Shown here piece after piece: positions 32,232-39,379 of a stretch of DNA of 41,002 bases. The number at the start of each line of letters is the position of its first letter. The stretch's first letter is position 1. The position numbers and the translations under genes are program-made. The stretch comes from JBHJGO01 sp050331715 (lineage in GTDB: Bacteria > Cyanobacteriota > Cyanobacteriia > Cyanobacteriales > Microcoleaceae). The DNA is taken from contig JBHJGO010000038.1 of assembly GCA_050331715.1 (NCBI GenBank), positions 1 through 41,002 of the forward strand, in the 5' to 3' direction. Below the pieces are notes generated by a model that saw only the letters and a program-made list of their open reading frames with translations, was not told the DNA's origin and did no database searches.

Positions 32232-33761
32232 ATGTTAACTGAAATGTGGTCAATGCGGGGCAGATACAAAATCCTGCACCTGACCTGGTTTGCGTTTTTC
32301 CTTTCCTTCGTTGTTTGGTTCAACTTCGCCCCCCTGGCGACTGCGGTTAGAGAGGATATGGGTCTAGAGGTGGGCCAAATCCGAACCATTGCGATCTGTA
32401 ATGTGGCACTGACCGTTCCTGCCCGAGTCATCATTGGAATGCTGCTCGACCGCTTCGGGCCTAGAATTACCTATTCTATTCTGCTGATGTATGCAGCCAT
32501 CCCGTGTATCGGATTTGCTTTAGCTCAAAATTTCAATCAACTGGTAGCAGCCCGCCTTGCCCTGAGTATTGTGGGTGCGGGATTTGTGATCGGGATTCGG
32601 ATGGTGGCGGAGTGGTTCCCACCGAAGGAAATTGGTATTGCAGAAGGAATCTACGGTGGCTGGGGTAACTTTGGTTCAGCTTACTCCGCCTTCACGCTAC
32701 CAACTATTGCGGCAATTCTTGCATCTGGTGCAACTGGCTTGAACTGGAGACTCTCTATCGCCGGGACTGGAATCATCGCAGCGATCTATGGCGCGTTTTA
32801 CTTCTTTAATGTTCAGGACACTCCCCCTGGTAAGCCCTATCAGCGTCCTCATCGAGCTACCGGAATTGAGGTTACCTCTGTTCAAGATTTCTGGTTCCTG
32901 ATGCTGATGAATATTCCTCTGAATGTGATTCTGGGTGTCCTGGCTTGGCGTTTGAGCAAGGTTGGATTCCTGACTCAATCGGGGATGTACATTGTGTGGC
33001 TCGCTTTGGTCGGTCTATACCTGTTCCAATCCTATGGTTGCTGGAGTGTGAACAAGGATTTACTCGCTGGTCGCAAGCGTTATCCTCCCGCAGAACGATA
33101 CAGCTTCTCCCAGGTTGCCCTGTTGGAACTCACTTACATTGTCAACTTCGGATCTGAGCTGGCGGTGGTCTCCATGTTACCGGCCTTTTTTGAGGGAACC
33201 TTTGGTTTAGGAAAGCAGGCTGCTGGAATGATCGCTGCGAGCTACGCCTTCATGAACCTGGCGTCTCGTCCCGGTGGTGGTTTGATTTCTGACAAGATGG
33301 GAAGCCGTCGGGCAACCATGGCCATCCTAACTGCTGGAATGGCAATTGGTTACCTCCTGATGGGTCAGGTGAATGGGAGTTGGTGGCTACCCATGGCTGT
33401 ATTGCTGACGATGGCCTGCTCCTTCTTCGTACAGGCCGGCGAGGGTTCAACCTTTGCCATGGTACCTCTGGTCAAGCGCCGGATCACCGGGCAGGTGGCT
33501 GGAAATGTTGGAGCCTACGGAAATGTCGGTGCGGTAGCTTATCTAACCTTGTTTAGCTTGCTCCCCTCTGGAGATGTGGGAAATAAGATTTTCTTCGAGG
33601 TGTTGGGGGTCGCGGGCTTAATCGTTGCCTTCCTCTGCTGGTTCTTCCTGAAGGAACCCAGAGGTTCCTTTGCGGAACACCACGAAGGCGAAGAGGAGTA
33701 TGCAGCAGCAGTGGCGACTGATGGTGCAGCAGCTCTGGCAGCTCAGCGGATTGGTAACTAA
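32232..33761 (+). CDS. nrtP: Nitrate/nitrite MFS permease NrtP
   Basis: 509 residues with about 12 membrane helices and NNP-family signatures: the start WFAFFLSFVVWFNFAPLA, IIGMLLDRFGPRITY, the first nitrate signature as GAGFVIGIRMVAEWFPPKE followed by GIAEGIYGGWGNFGSA, and the second as FVQAGEGSTFAMVPLVKR, ending GQVAGNVGAYGNVGAV. It imports nitrate and nitrite across the inner membrane. Using NrtP rather than the NrtABCD ABC transporter is typical of marine and some filamentous cyanobacteria. A ribosome site (AGGAGAA) is near 32221. It is the last gene of the operon; narB is not next to it, as a strong terminator follows. Confidence 0.95.
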   Translation: MLTEMWSMRGRYKILHLTWFAFFLSFVVWFNFAPLATAVREDMGLEVGQIRTIAICNVALTVPARVIIGMLLDRFGPRITYSILLMYAAIPCIGFALAQNFNQLVAARLALSIVGAGFVIGIRMVAEWFPPKEIGIAEGIYGGWGNFGSAYSAFTLPTIAAILASGATGLNWRLSIAGTGIIAAIYGAFYFFNVQDTPPGKPYQRPHRATGIEVTSVQDFWFLMLMNIPLNVILGVLAWRLSKVGFLTQSGMYIVWLALVGLYLFQSYGCWSVNKDLLAGRKRYPPAERYSFSQVALLELTYIVNFGSELAVVSMLPAFFEGTFGLGKQAAGMIAASYAFMNLASRPGGGLISDKMGSRRATMAILTAGMAIGYLLMGQVNGSWWLPMAVLLTMACSFFVQAGEGSTFAMVPLVKRRITGQVAGNVGAYGNVGAVAYLTLFSLLPSGDVGNKIFFEVLGVAGLIVAFLCWFFLKEPRGSFAEHHEGEEEYAAAVATDGAAALAAQRIGN

Positions 33762-33798
33762 TTTCTGGATTTTTTGGATAATTCTTGGTGATAGACGT

Positions 33799-33832
33799 TT
33801 GGGTTTCCCTAAAGGAGGCCCAACTTTTTTTT
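33799..33832 (+). terminator. Intrinsic terminator after nrtP
   Basis: Stem TTGGGTTTCC / GGAGGCCCAA (10 pairs including two G-U), loop CTAAA, followed by eight T. It is 37 bases after the nrtP stop, a classic Rho-independent terminator ending the nirA operon. Confidence 0.92.
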
Positions 33833-33983
33833 GAAAATTCGAGGGTTTGAAAATTTAAGGAGATCCGCTACCAACCTGAAATCCATACCTCACGTATTGG
33901 AAATCGCTATAATCATCACCGCCTGGTAAGATTTGTTTGATTCAACCTATTGTTAAATTATCTTTAATTCCATCATCCTTAAC

Positions 33984-34412
33984 ATGTACGACACCGTGTA
34001 CGACGTTCCAAGCCCCCCTTATTTTCTAGTTGCTGTGGGTCTGTTTATTGGGATTGCCTCCTGCACCGCCTTTATCACAACGCTGAAGATGCTGATCCAG
34101 GAGTGGAAACGACATCGCTCCAGCCGAGTTCTATCTCAGATGCGAAGCCTGCAACTGGTGTTCCCCTTTATTGGAACAGCCATTGGGATCGGAATTTTTC
34201 TGGCATCCTGTCTCCAGGTCTTTGCCTTCTCAGCAAAAATTGCATACGGATTTGCAGCTCCTTTAAGCATTGTGCTGGCAGGAGCCGTTTGGTTTCAATT
34301 GTCCCAACTGTTTAACCAATTGGAGCAGCGAGGTCGCCAAGCGATTGATCTGGACAACTTAACCTTGGGCAGAATGATCCCCCAGGTTAATCCACCCAAT
34401 CAGGATTCCTAG
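33984..34412 (+). CDS. Small three-helix membrane protein
   Basis: 142 residues with hydrophobic segments at about 13-34 (YFLVAVGLFIGIASCTAFI), 57-84 (LVFPFIGTAIGIGIFLASCL) and 86-108 (YGFAAPLSIVLAGAVWFQL). A basic loop (QEWKRHRSSRVLSQMRSLQ) sits between the first two, suggesting its cytosolic side. It ends NPPNQDS. No family is recognised. Its stop (TAG at 34410-34412) overlaps the convergent patX stop by 4 bases. Confidence 0.75.
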   Translation: MYDTVYDVPSPPYFLVAVGLFIGIASCTAFITTLKMLIQEWKRHRSSRVLSQMRSLQLVFPFIGTAIGIGIFLASCLQVFAFSAKIAYGFAAPLSIVLAGAVWFQLSQLFNQLEQRGRQAIDLDNLTLGRMIPQVNPPNQDS

Positions 34413-34564
34413 CGCCCACTTCCCCGATAGGGACAATTGTCGCAATTTGCGGTTGTATTAGCAGAATCAATCTTCGGATCGAACTGTAGGCTAGTATCGT
34501 TAGGGACGTAGATGAGATGGGTTAAGAGAAGCCCAAGTAGGCTAACACAGAGAGGAAATCGCAT
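34409..34564 (-). CDS. patX: PatX-like RGSGR peptide precursor (heterocyst-pattern type inhibitor)
   Basis: 51 codons: a hydrophobic, signal-like N-terminus MRFPLCVSLLGLLLTHLIY, a polar middle (VPNDTSLQFDPKIDSAN, TTANCDNCPY), then the exact C-terminal pentapeptide RGSGR and TAG. RGSGR is the HetR-binding signal of PatS and the motif that defines PatX, a small secreted-type protein found in filamentous cyanobacteria that carry HetR (Elhai and Khudyakov 2018, recalled from memory). The N-terminus fits export; cleavage would release an RGSGR-containing peptide. AGGA (34573-34576) lies 8 bases before the ATG. It shares its last four bases with a convergent gene and is divergent from the DUF3288 gene. 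Two Cys precede the motif (CDNCPYRGSGR). Too short for automatic calling. Confidence 0.85.
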   Translation of the reverse strand: MRFPLCVSLLGLLLTHLIYVPNDTSLQFDPKIDSANTTANCDNCPYRGSGR

Positions 34565-34584
34565 AGGAATAATCCTGTTAGAGG

Positions 34585-34624
34585 AATCTACTCATTTGAT
34601 CGGGGGTTTTGAACCTCGTCCGGT
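34585..34624 (-). promoter_or_regulatory. patX: Candidate patX promoter with DIF1-like and HetR-site-like sequences
   Basis: Upstream of the patX ATG on the minus strand: ACCGGA (34619-34624), 55-60 bases before the ATG, is one base from TCCGGA, the DIF1 motif as I recall it. GAGGTTCAAAACCCCCG (34601-34617) matches 10 of 17 positions of the HetR-bound hetP sequence (GAGGGGTCTAACCCCTC), mainly the GAGG and AACCCC ends. A -35/-10-like pair TTCAAA and TAGATT with a 17-base gap ends at 34585. The functional assignments are inferred. Confidence 0.45.
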
Positions 34625-34695
34625 TAATCTCACAAATTTTTCCCAGATTCTTATCCTCAATCTACTTGCCCTTAACCTGAGTCTCAGCATTTACA

Positions 34696-34977
34696 ATGGA
34701 GCTTCAAGATCAACAACATCCTCAGTATCACAGCGATCGCGCCACCGTTAGTTCTCTGGTCAATGGTCAGCCTTCGGACTATAACCTGGCGGAGTTGGCC
34801 CGGTTGAAAATCCGTTATCAGGGCTTCCCAGGAGCACGGGATATCCAGCGAGACTTAGACCGGGTTCTGCAACAGTGGGGCTTGACCGAGGCTGAGTTAT
34901 TTCAGCGAACCCGTGAGATCCATGCTCAAGGCAAAGTCTATCGAGGGAAGTCCAGTGACCAAGAAGACTGGTTGTAG
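34696..34977 (+). CDS. DUF3288 family protein
   Basis: 93 residues, strongly like the cyanobacterial DUF3288 family: DQQHPQYHSDRATVSSLVNG, NLAELARLKIRYQGFPGARD, IQRDLDRVLQQWGLTEAELF. Small, soluble and of unknown function. It is divergent from patX, 131 bases apart, and ends 6 bases before the convergent proB stop. Confidence 0.9.
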   Translation: MELQDQQHPQYHSDRATVSSLVNGQPSDYNLAELARLKIRYQGFPGARDIQRDLDRVLQQWGLTEAELFQRTREIHAQGKVYRGKSSDQEDWL

Positions 34978-34983
34978 CTAATT

Positions 34984-36099
34984 TCAATCACGAGCGACAA
35001 CCAGATTATCTCGATGTACTGCCGTTTCTGCGCCAGAGTAGCCTAGAATTTCAGCAATTTTCTCTGACTGACACCCTTGAATTTTTTCCAATTCGGTACT
35101 GCTATAGTTGACCAGTCCCCTGGCTACTTCACTCCCTGCTGCATCACAGAGTTGAACCGGATCATTCACTCGAAATTGTCCTTCGATTTGAATAATTCCA
35201 GCCGCTAGCAGGGATTTTCCCTTTTGACAGATCGCTTTAATGGCTCCCGCATCCAGGTAGAGTTTTCCCAAAGGAATCAGAACGTGGGCAATCCAGTGTT
35301 TGCGAGCATTGACCGGACGAACATTGGGTAGGAAGTGAGTTCCGAGGTGTTCACCTTGCAGCACTTTCTGAATATTACCGGGTTGTTTGCCATCGGTGAT
35401 CACCACTCGGACGCCAGAACTGGTGGCGATTCGAGCCGCTTCAATTTTAGTAATCATTCCCCCAGTTCCCAGTCCACTTTGAGAATTTCCCATTTCCACC
35501 TGAAGCTCCAGCAATTGGGGCATATGGGTAATCAGGTCTATCGGTTGAGCATTGGGATTGCTATTGGGATCGGCTGAGTAGAGCTTGTCAACATCGGTGA
35601 GTAGGAATAGCCAGTCTGCCTCTACCAGGCTGGCGACCAACGCTGACAAAGTATCATTATCGCCAAACTTGAGTTCCTCCACTGCCACAGTATCGTTCTC
35701 ATTCACGATGGGAATCACATTTAGCCGGAGTAGCTGCTGAAAGGTATTGTAGGCATTGATATAACCATTGCGCTGCACCAAATCTCGCCGGGTGAGCAAT
35801 ACCTGGGCATTGGGCTGGTTCAGGGTGGTGAAGAGATCATCATAAATTCGCATGAGTCGGCCCTGACCTACAGCGGCCACAGCCTGCTTCAGAGCAATGG
35901 TGCGAGGGCGCTCCGTCAGTCCCAAACGATTCCGCCCGACGCCAACGGCTCCTGACGAGACCAAAACCAGTCGATAATCCTGACGCTTGAGCTGGGTCAG
36001 GGCTTCGACAAGTTGGGCCAGGTTCGACAGGGCAAGATCGCCGGTTTTGGCATGGGTTAGGGTGGAGGTGCCAACTTTGACAACAATCGTTGGAGGCAT
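34984..36099 (-). CDS. proB: Glutamate 5-kinase
   Basis: First step of proline synthesis: phosphorylates glutamate at the gamma carboxyl. The 371-residue protein starts TIVVKVGTSTLTHAKTG and has LVSSGAVGVGRNRLGL, VPIVNENDTVAVEELKFGDN (substrate site), LLTDVDKLYSADP and GTGGMITKIEAARIA. The C-terminal PUA domain (about 280-365) is complete, ending AVHRDNLVVARD. It is last in the minus-strand series DUF3727, mltG, yqeG, proB, with only 9 bases after yqeG. Confidence 0.97.
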   Translation of the reverse strand: MPPTIVVKVGTSTLTHAKTGDLALSNLAQLVEALTQLKRQDYRLVLVSSGAVGVGRNRLGLTERPRTIALKQAVAAVGQGRLMRIYDDLFTTLNQPNAQVLLTRRDLVQRNGYINAYNTFQQLLRLNVIPIVNENDTVAVEELKFGDNDTLSALVASLVEADWLFLLTDVDKLYSADPNSNPNAQPIDLITHMPQLLELQVEMGNSQSGLGTGGMITKIEAARIATSSGVRVVITDGKQPGNIQKVLQGEHLGTHFLPNVRPVNARKHWIAHVLIPLGKLYLDAGAIKAICQKGKSLLAAGIIQIEGQFRVNDPVQLCDAAGSEVARGLVNYSSTELEKIQGCQSEKIAEILGYSGAETAVHRDNLVVARD

Positions 36100-36108
36100 T
36101 TAAGCAAT

Positions 36109-36630
36109 TCAGTCCAGTTTTAGAGATGCCCCAAGCAGCTTGGATAGCCACACTTCAAAGCTCCGAGTTTTATAAAAAATCTGGATGCCTTGATCAGGGT
36201 CAATCATCGGTTCGACTAAAATTGTAAACACTCCCAGGCGATTTCCAGCTAAAACATCTGTAAATAGGCGATCGCCGACCATGGCAATTTGATCCAGGGG
36301 TAAATTGATTGACTCCACGGCTCGGCGGAGTTTTCGGCGGGATGGTTTTCCCGCACCACTGATGTAGGGCAAGTCTAGAGACTTTGCAATATTACCGATG
36401 CGCGTTTGACTAATATTATTACTGACGAGCCAGATGGTTGCTTCTGGCTTGACCGTTTCTACCCAATGTTGCAGCACATCTGAAACATCACTACGGGTGA
36501 TAGGCACCAGAGTTTCATCCACATCTAGCACTAAACCTTTGAGATCATATTTCCGGAGAATATCGGGCGTCAAGTCGAGGATGGAACTTCCCAAAACCAA
36601 ATCTGGTTGCAATAATTTCCCGAAAAACAT
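36109..36630 (-). CDS. yqeG: YqeG family HAD-IIIA phosphatase
   Basis: 173 residues. HAD motif I is LVLDVDETLVPI, motif II LVSNN (Ser near 98), a Lys in GKPSRRKLRRA, and motif III/IV MVGDRLFTDVLAGNRLG. It is related to phosphatidylglycerophosphate phosphatase (GEP4/YqeG group), so a phosphoglycerolipid phosphatase is plausible. The start at 36628-36630 gives MFFGKLLQPDLVLGS, the usual opening. Confidence 0.92.
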   Translation of the reverse strand: MFFGKLLQPDLVLGSSILDLTPDILRKYDLKGLVLDVDETLVPITRSDVSDVLQHWVETVKPEATIWLVSNNISQTRIGNIAKSLDLPYISGAGKPSRRKLRRAVESINLPLDQIAMVGDRLFTDVLAGNRLGVFTILVEPMIDPDQGIQIFYKTRSFEVWLSKLLGASLKLD

Positions 36631-36719
36631 AGCCCCAAAACAATATAACTTGTGTGTGTTCAGCCCTTCGATTCTACCGGAAAAGCTAAGCTTGAAGGAG
36701 CCCTGTCAAAAATCAGAAA

Positions 36720-37805
36720 TTACTGATTGGATAGCTGACGCTCCACCTCAGCGATCGCTGCTTGATGTTCTGCCTCGGTGCGGCTGAAAATATGGGTTCC
36801 ATCATAGCGAGCCATGAAGTAAAGAAATTCCGTGTCCTCTGGATCCAAAGTTGCTTCTAAACTGGCTAATCCAGGGCTGGCAATCGGTGTGGGCGGCAAG
36901 CCCGGATTGAGATAGGTGTTGTAGGGATTGGGAGTCTCAACTTGTTTGAAGGTCAGCGGTTGATCAATCGTCTGACGAATTCCCAGTCCATATTCCACGG
37001 TGGGATCGGCTGCCAGTTGAATGCCCTGGTTCAGGCGGTTATGAAATACACCGGAAATCCGCCGCCGTTCCTCGGCGACGACAGATTCCTTTTCCACAAT
37101 GCTGCCTAAAGTCACCCACTCGTCCAAACTCAAACCCTGGGTATCAGCAGCCTGTTGATAGGCTGGCAATGCCACCTGTTCAAACTGATTCAACATTTGC
37201 TGGACGATCCCTTCAGGAGTGAGCTGTTCTGCCTCCACCTGATAGGTGTCGGGGTAGAGATAGCCCTCTAAGTGCGGCAAATCCTGAGGCAACCAGGCAA
37301 AATCCTCAGTGGGAACTTGCTTCGTAGCAGCGATGAATTCCTCTTCAGAGAAGAAGCCTTGCTGCTCAAAATACTCTGCCATCTGTTGAATTGACCAGCC
37401 TTCAGGAATGGTAAAGCTGAGCTTGACCACATCTCCCTGCCAAATTTTGTCCGCCACTTCCTCCAGGGATTCCGTTGGAGCCAGTTGATAGGTTCCAGCT
37501 TTGAACTCTCCCTCTGGATCACGGAACACTAACCATCTAGCCCAGAGTTTCCAGGCGGTGGTCGAGCGAATTAACCCAGCCGTGACCAGATCTTCACCGA
37601 TTTGCTGACTGGATGTTCCTGGAGGAATCGTGATTTGAACAGGTTCCGTGCTGGTGACCGTTTCCTCCGTTGAGTCGCCGCTTGAACGGGATGAAGCTGG
37701 AGCTGAACTAACCCAACTCCACCATGATCAGCCCTGCCAGCCTGCGATCGCCCAAACAATCGGTACAAGTGCCAGATAAAAGAGTCGTCTTGTCTTTTTT
37801 CCCAT
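36720..37805 (-). pseudogene. mltG: Endolytic transglycosylase MltG (YceG-like), interrupted by an in-frame TGA
   Basis: MltG cleaves nascent peptidoglycan chains. From ATG at 37803-37805 the frame reads MGKKTRRLFYLALVPIVWAI, then AGWQG, a TGA at codon 26 (37728-37730), then SWWSWVSSAPASS and on without further interruption to the normal end. The TGA sits where a Trp (TGG) would fit at the end of the membrane helix. The rest is complete: a LysM-like part (TIPPGTSSQQIGEDLVTAGL) and the catalytic YceG motif LGSIVEKESVVAEERRRISG with its Glu, FHNRLNQGIQLAADPTVEYG. The longest uninterrupted part starts at GTG 37529 (269 codons) but lacks the anchor. Nonsense mutation or sequence error. Confidence 0.88.
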
Positions 37806-37832
37806 ATTCAATAACCTGCTGATAAGTGGTGC

Positions 37833-38411
37833 TCATAAACCATCAAACAGTTGATCTTCAATGCTATCTAGAAAAGGCTCCAACTCCTCCAACTCCTCCC
37901 CCGAAAGCAGTTGGGGCCGACCTTGGTCATCCAATCGCGCCAAAATAAAAAATGGATCGAGGGGAACGTACACTCCATATTCCTGATCATCATGGTAAAA
38001 ACTGACCAGCCATAACATCTCCTCCGTCTCCCCCTCATCGGAGTCCCCATTCCCCGCTGGTTCATCAGTCTCAGGTGGGTCTGGAATTTCTCCCTCAACT
38101 GTCAACGCCAGAGCCGTTCGCTTCAGCGTTAAATTCTGCTCTTCCAGGACGACGCAAGCCGTCGGGAAAACCGCATCAATTTCTGTACTACTTTCGACAA
38201 AAACAGCAGCTTCATCGGTGTCGTCATCATCGGGCCAGGTGAGAATTTCGACTGGCGTATCCACTGGAATCAACAGAGCATAACTTTGGCCATCGGCTTG
38301 AATTGTAGACTGAACCAGACAGTCGAGAGACAGCCCTTGCTCATCGATCAGAGTCAAGATTGTCTCAGGTGACTGACCACTCCCATTAGCGGATGAAGAT
38401 GAATAGGTCAT
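37833..38411 (-). CDS. DUF3727 domain protein
   Basis: 192 residues, very acidic. The first half has ILTLIDEQGLSLDCLVQSTI, YALLIPVDTPVEILTWPDDD; the second half, EEMLWLVSFYHDDQEYGVYV, PLDPFFILARLDDQG, ends with SGEELEELEPFLDSIEDQLF. These are the two parts of the cyanobacterial DUF3727 (with DUF1292-like fold). It commonly precedes mltG in cyanobacteria; here the gap is 27 bases, so the genes are co-transcribed with yqeG and proB. Confidence 0.88.
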   Translation of the reverse strand: MTYSSSSANGSGQSPETILTLIDEQGLSLDCLVQSTIQADGQSYALLIPVDTPVEILTWPDDDDTDEAAVFVESSTEIDAVFPTACVVLEEQNLTLKRTALALTVEGEIPDPPETDEPAGNGDSDEGETEEMLWLVSFYHDDQEYGVYVPLDPFFILARLDDQGRPQLLSGEELEELEPFLDSIEDQLFDGL

Positions 38412-38736
38412 AGGAATTTACCATTGGGGAAGTTAGTGTCAGATCCATGAAATGAATGCTCGGAAGATGGGCCAAACCAGAGATAAATCTTTGCAAGACC
38501 CAGGATATCACGGTTGAGATCATTCCAAGCGGGGCCTTGATCCCCTCTGTTGACTCAGACCTTTTGTATACAGTCTCTCTAACTCTCTCCCTAAGCGGTC
38601 GTCGTATGCGCTGCGCGCAGGCTACGCCAACAGGTGCTCGGCTAATACTCCTTCTCCCAACAGATGCTCGGTTGCCTTGCCCTCCAAGAACGTTTCAAAC
38701 AGATACGGGGGTGCAGACACACAGCCCAACCCCTTC

Positions 38737-38763
38737 AGGAGCAGTGCTTTGACCACTGCTCCT
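38737..38763. terminator. Perfect 10-bp hairpin
   Basis: AGGAGCAGTG / CACTGCTCCT with the 7-base loop CTTTGAC. No T-run on either side. It lies downstream of the RTX gene on the minus strand. Confidence 0.45.
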
Positions 38764-38791
38764 AAACTTACCTTTTCTCTCGGATCTTCTC

Positions 38792-38825
38792 CTAGGGACT
38801 AGTTGATTTGCTCAACTAGTCCTAG
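38792..38825. terminator. Hairpin downstream of the RTX gene
   Basis: CTAGGGACTAGTTGA and TCAACTAGTCCTAG pair over 14 bp with one bulged G and loop TTTGC, about 110 bases past the RTX gene stop on the minus strand. No T-run. Confidence 0.5.
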
Positions 38826-38932
38826 CTCGTCTATTACACCCGCTACAATTCCCAGGTGGCCTAGGTTTTGGACAATCAACCAGTTGGCAATATCACTTTC
38901 TCCTCACTCTAGGTAATTCTCAGTGTGACACT

Positions 38933-39379
38933 TCAAAGTACGGAATGTGGGTTGAAAACCGATGAATCCGATAGGCTGATACCAGTCGTATTTCTGACAA
39001 CCCCGATCAAATCTCGAACTTCACCTGGTGGTTCAAAGAAGATATTCGTATGGCCACGGGTTGTTTCCTTCAGGTGATAATCCGATACGCTACCGTGTAA
39101 CTGAATGCGATCAACTCCAACCTCAAAATCTACGATCACCGCTCGACCCTGATTTCCCTGCTGTGGAGTCGTACCGACATCGTCGTAGAAGACATGATTT
39201 TGATCGCCCAGCATGAAGCGGTCAGATCCACTCTTCCCGACCAGGACGTCCCGCTCACCTCGGCCTGGATTGGAGGAGTTTGGATCGACGCCCGTTAGAG
39301 TATCTGCACCATTGCCGCCGTTGACTGTGTCGCTGCCAGTTCCACCGATAAATTGGTCTGCATCGTCCTGGCCAAACAG
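38933..39379 (-). pseudogene. C-terminal continuation of the CAP/RTX gene, beyond an in-frame TAG
   Basis: The frame of the CAP/RTX gene continues without further stops from the TAG at 39380-39382 to a TGA at 38933-38935: LFGQDDADQFIGGTGSDTVN, GGNGADTLTG, then GERDVLVGKSGSDRFMLGD, VIVDFEVGVDRIQLHGSVSD and a final NTTGISLSDSSVFNPHSVL. This is the normal end of such proteins, with the last RTX repeats and the C-terminal beta-roll cap. It is only expressed if the amber codon is read through or is a sequence error. The joined gene would be 514 residues from 40477. Confidence 0.85.

Larger units (their letters stand above)
38412..38932. other. Intergenic region, 520 bases, with two hairpins and direct repeats
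   Basis: No supported coding frame. It contains a GCGCTGCGCGCAGGCTACGC-like stretch common in dispersed cyanobacterial repeats (about 38608-38626), a 15-base direct repeat CCAACA(G/A)TGCTCGG type at 38627-38641 and 38657-38671 (30-base period), and the two hairpins listed separately. Confidence 0.5.

Noticed and set aside
34512..34751. 79-codon plus-strand frame
   Set aside because: Lies over patX and its promoter and the DUF3288 start; no motif.
38456..38752. 98-codon plus-strand frame
   Set aside because: Runs through dispersed-repeat-like DNA and a hairpin; no motif, signal or ribosome site.
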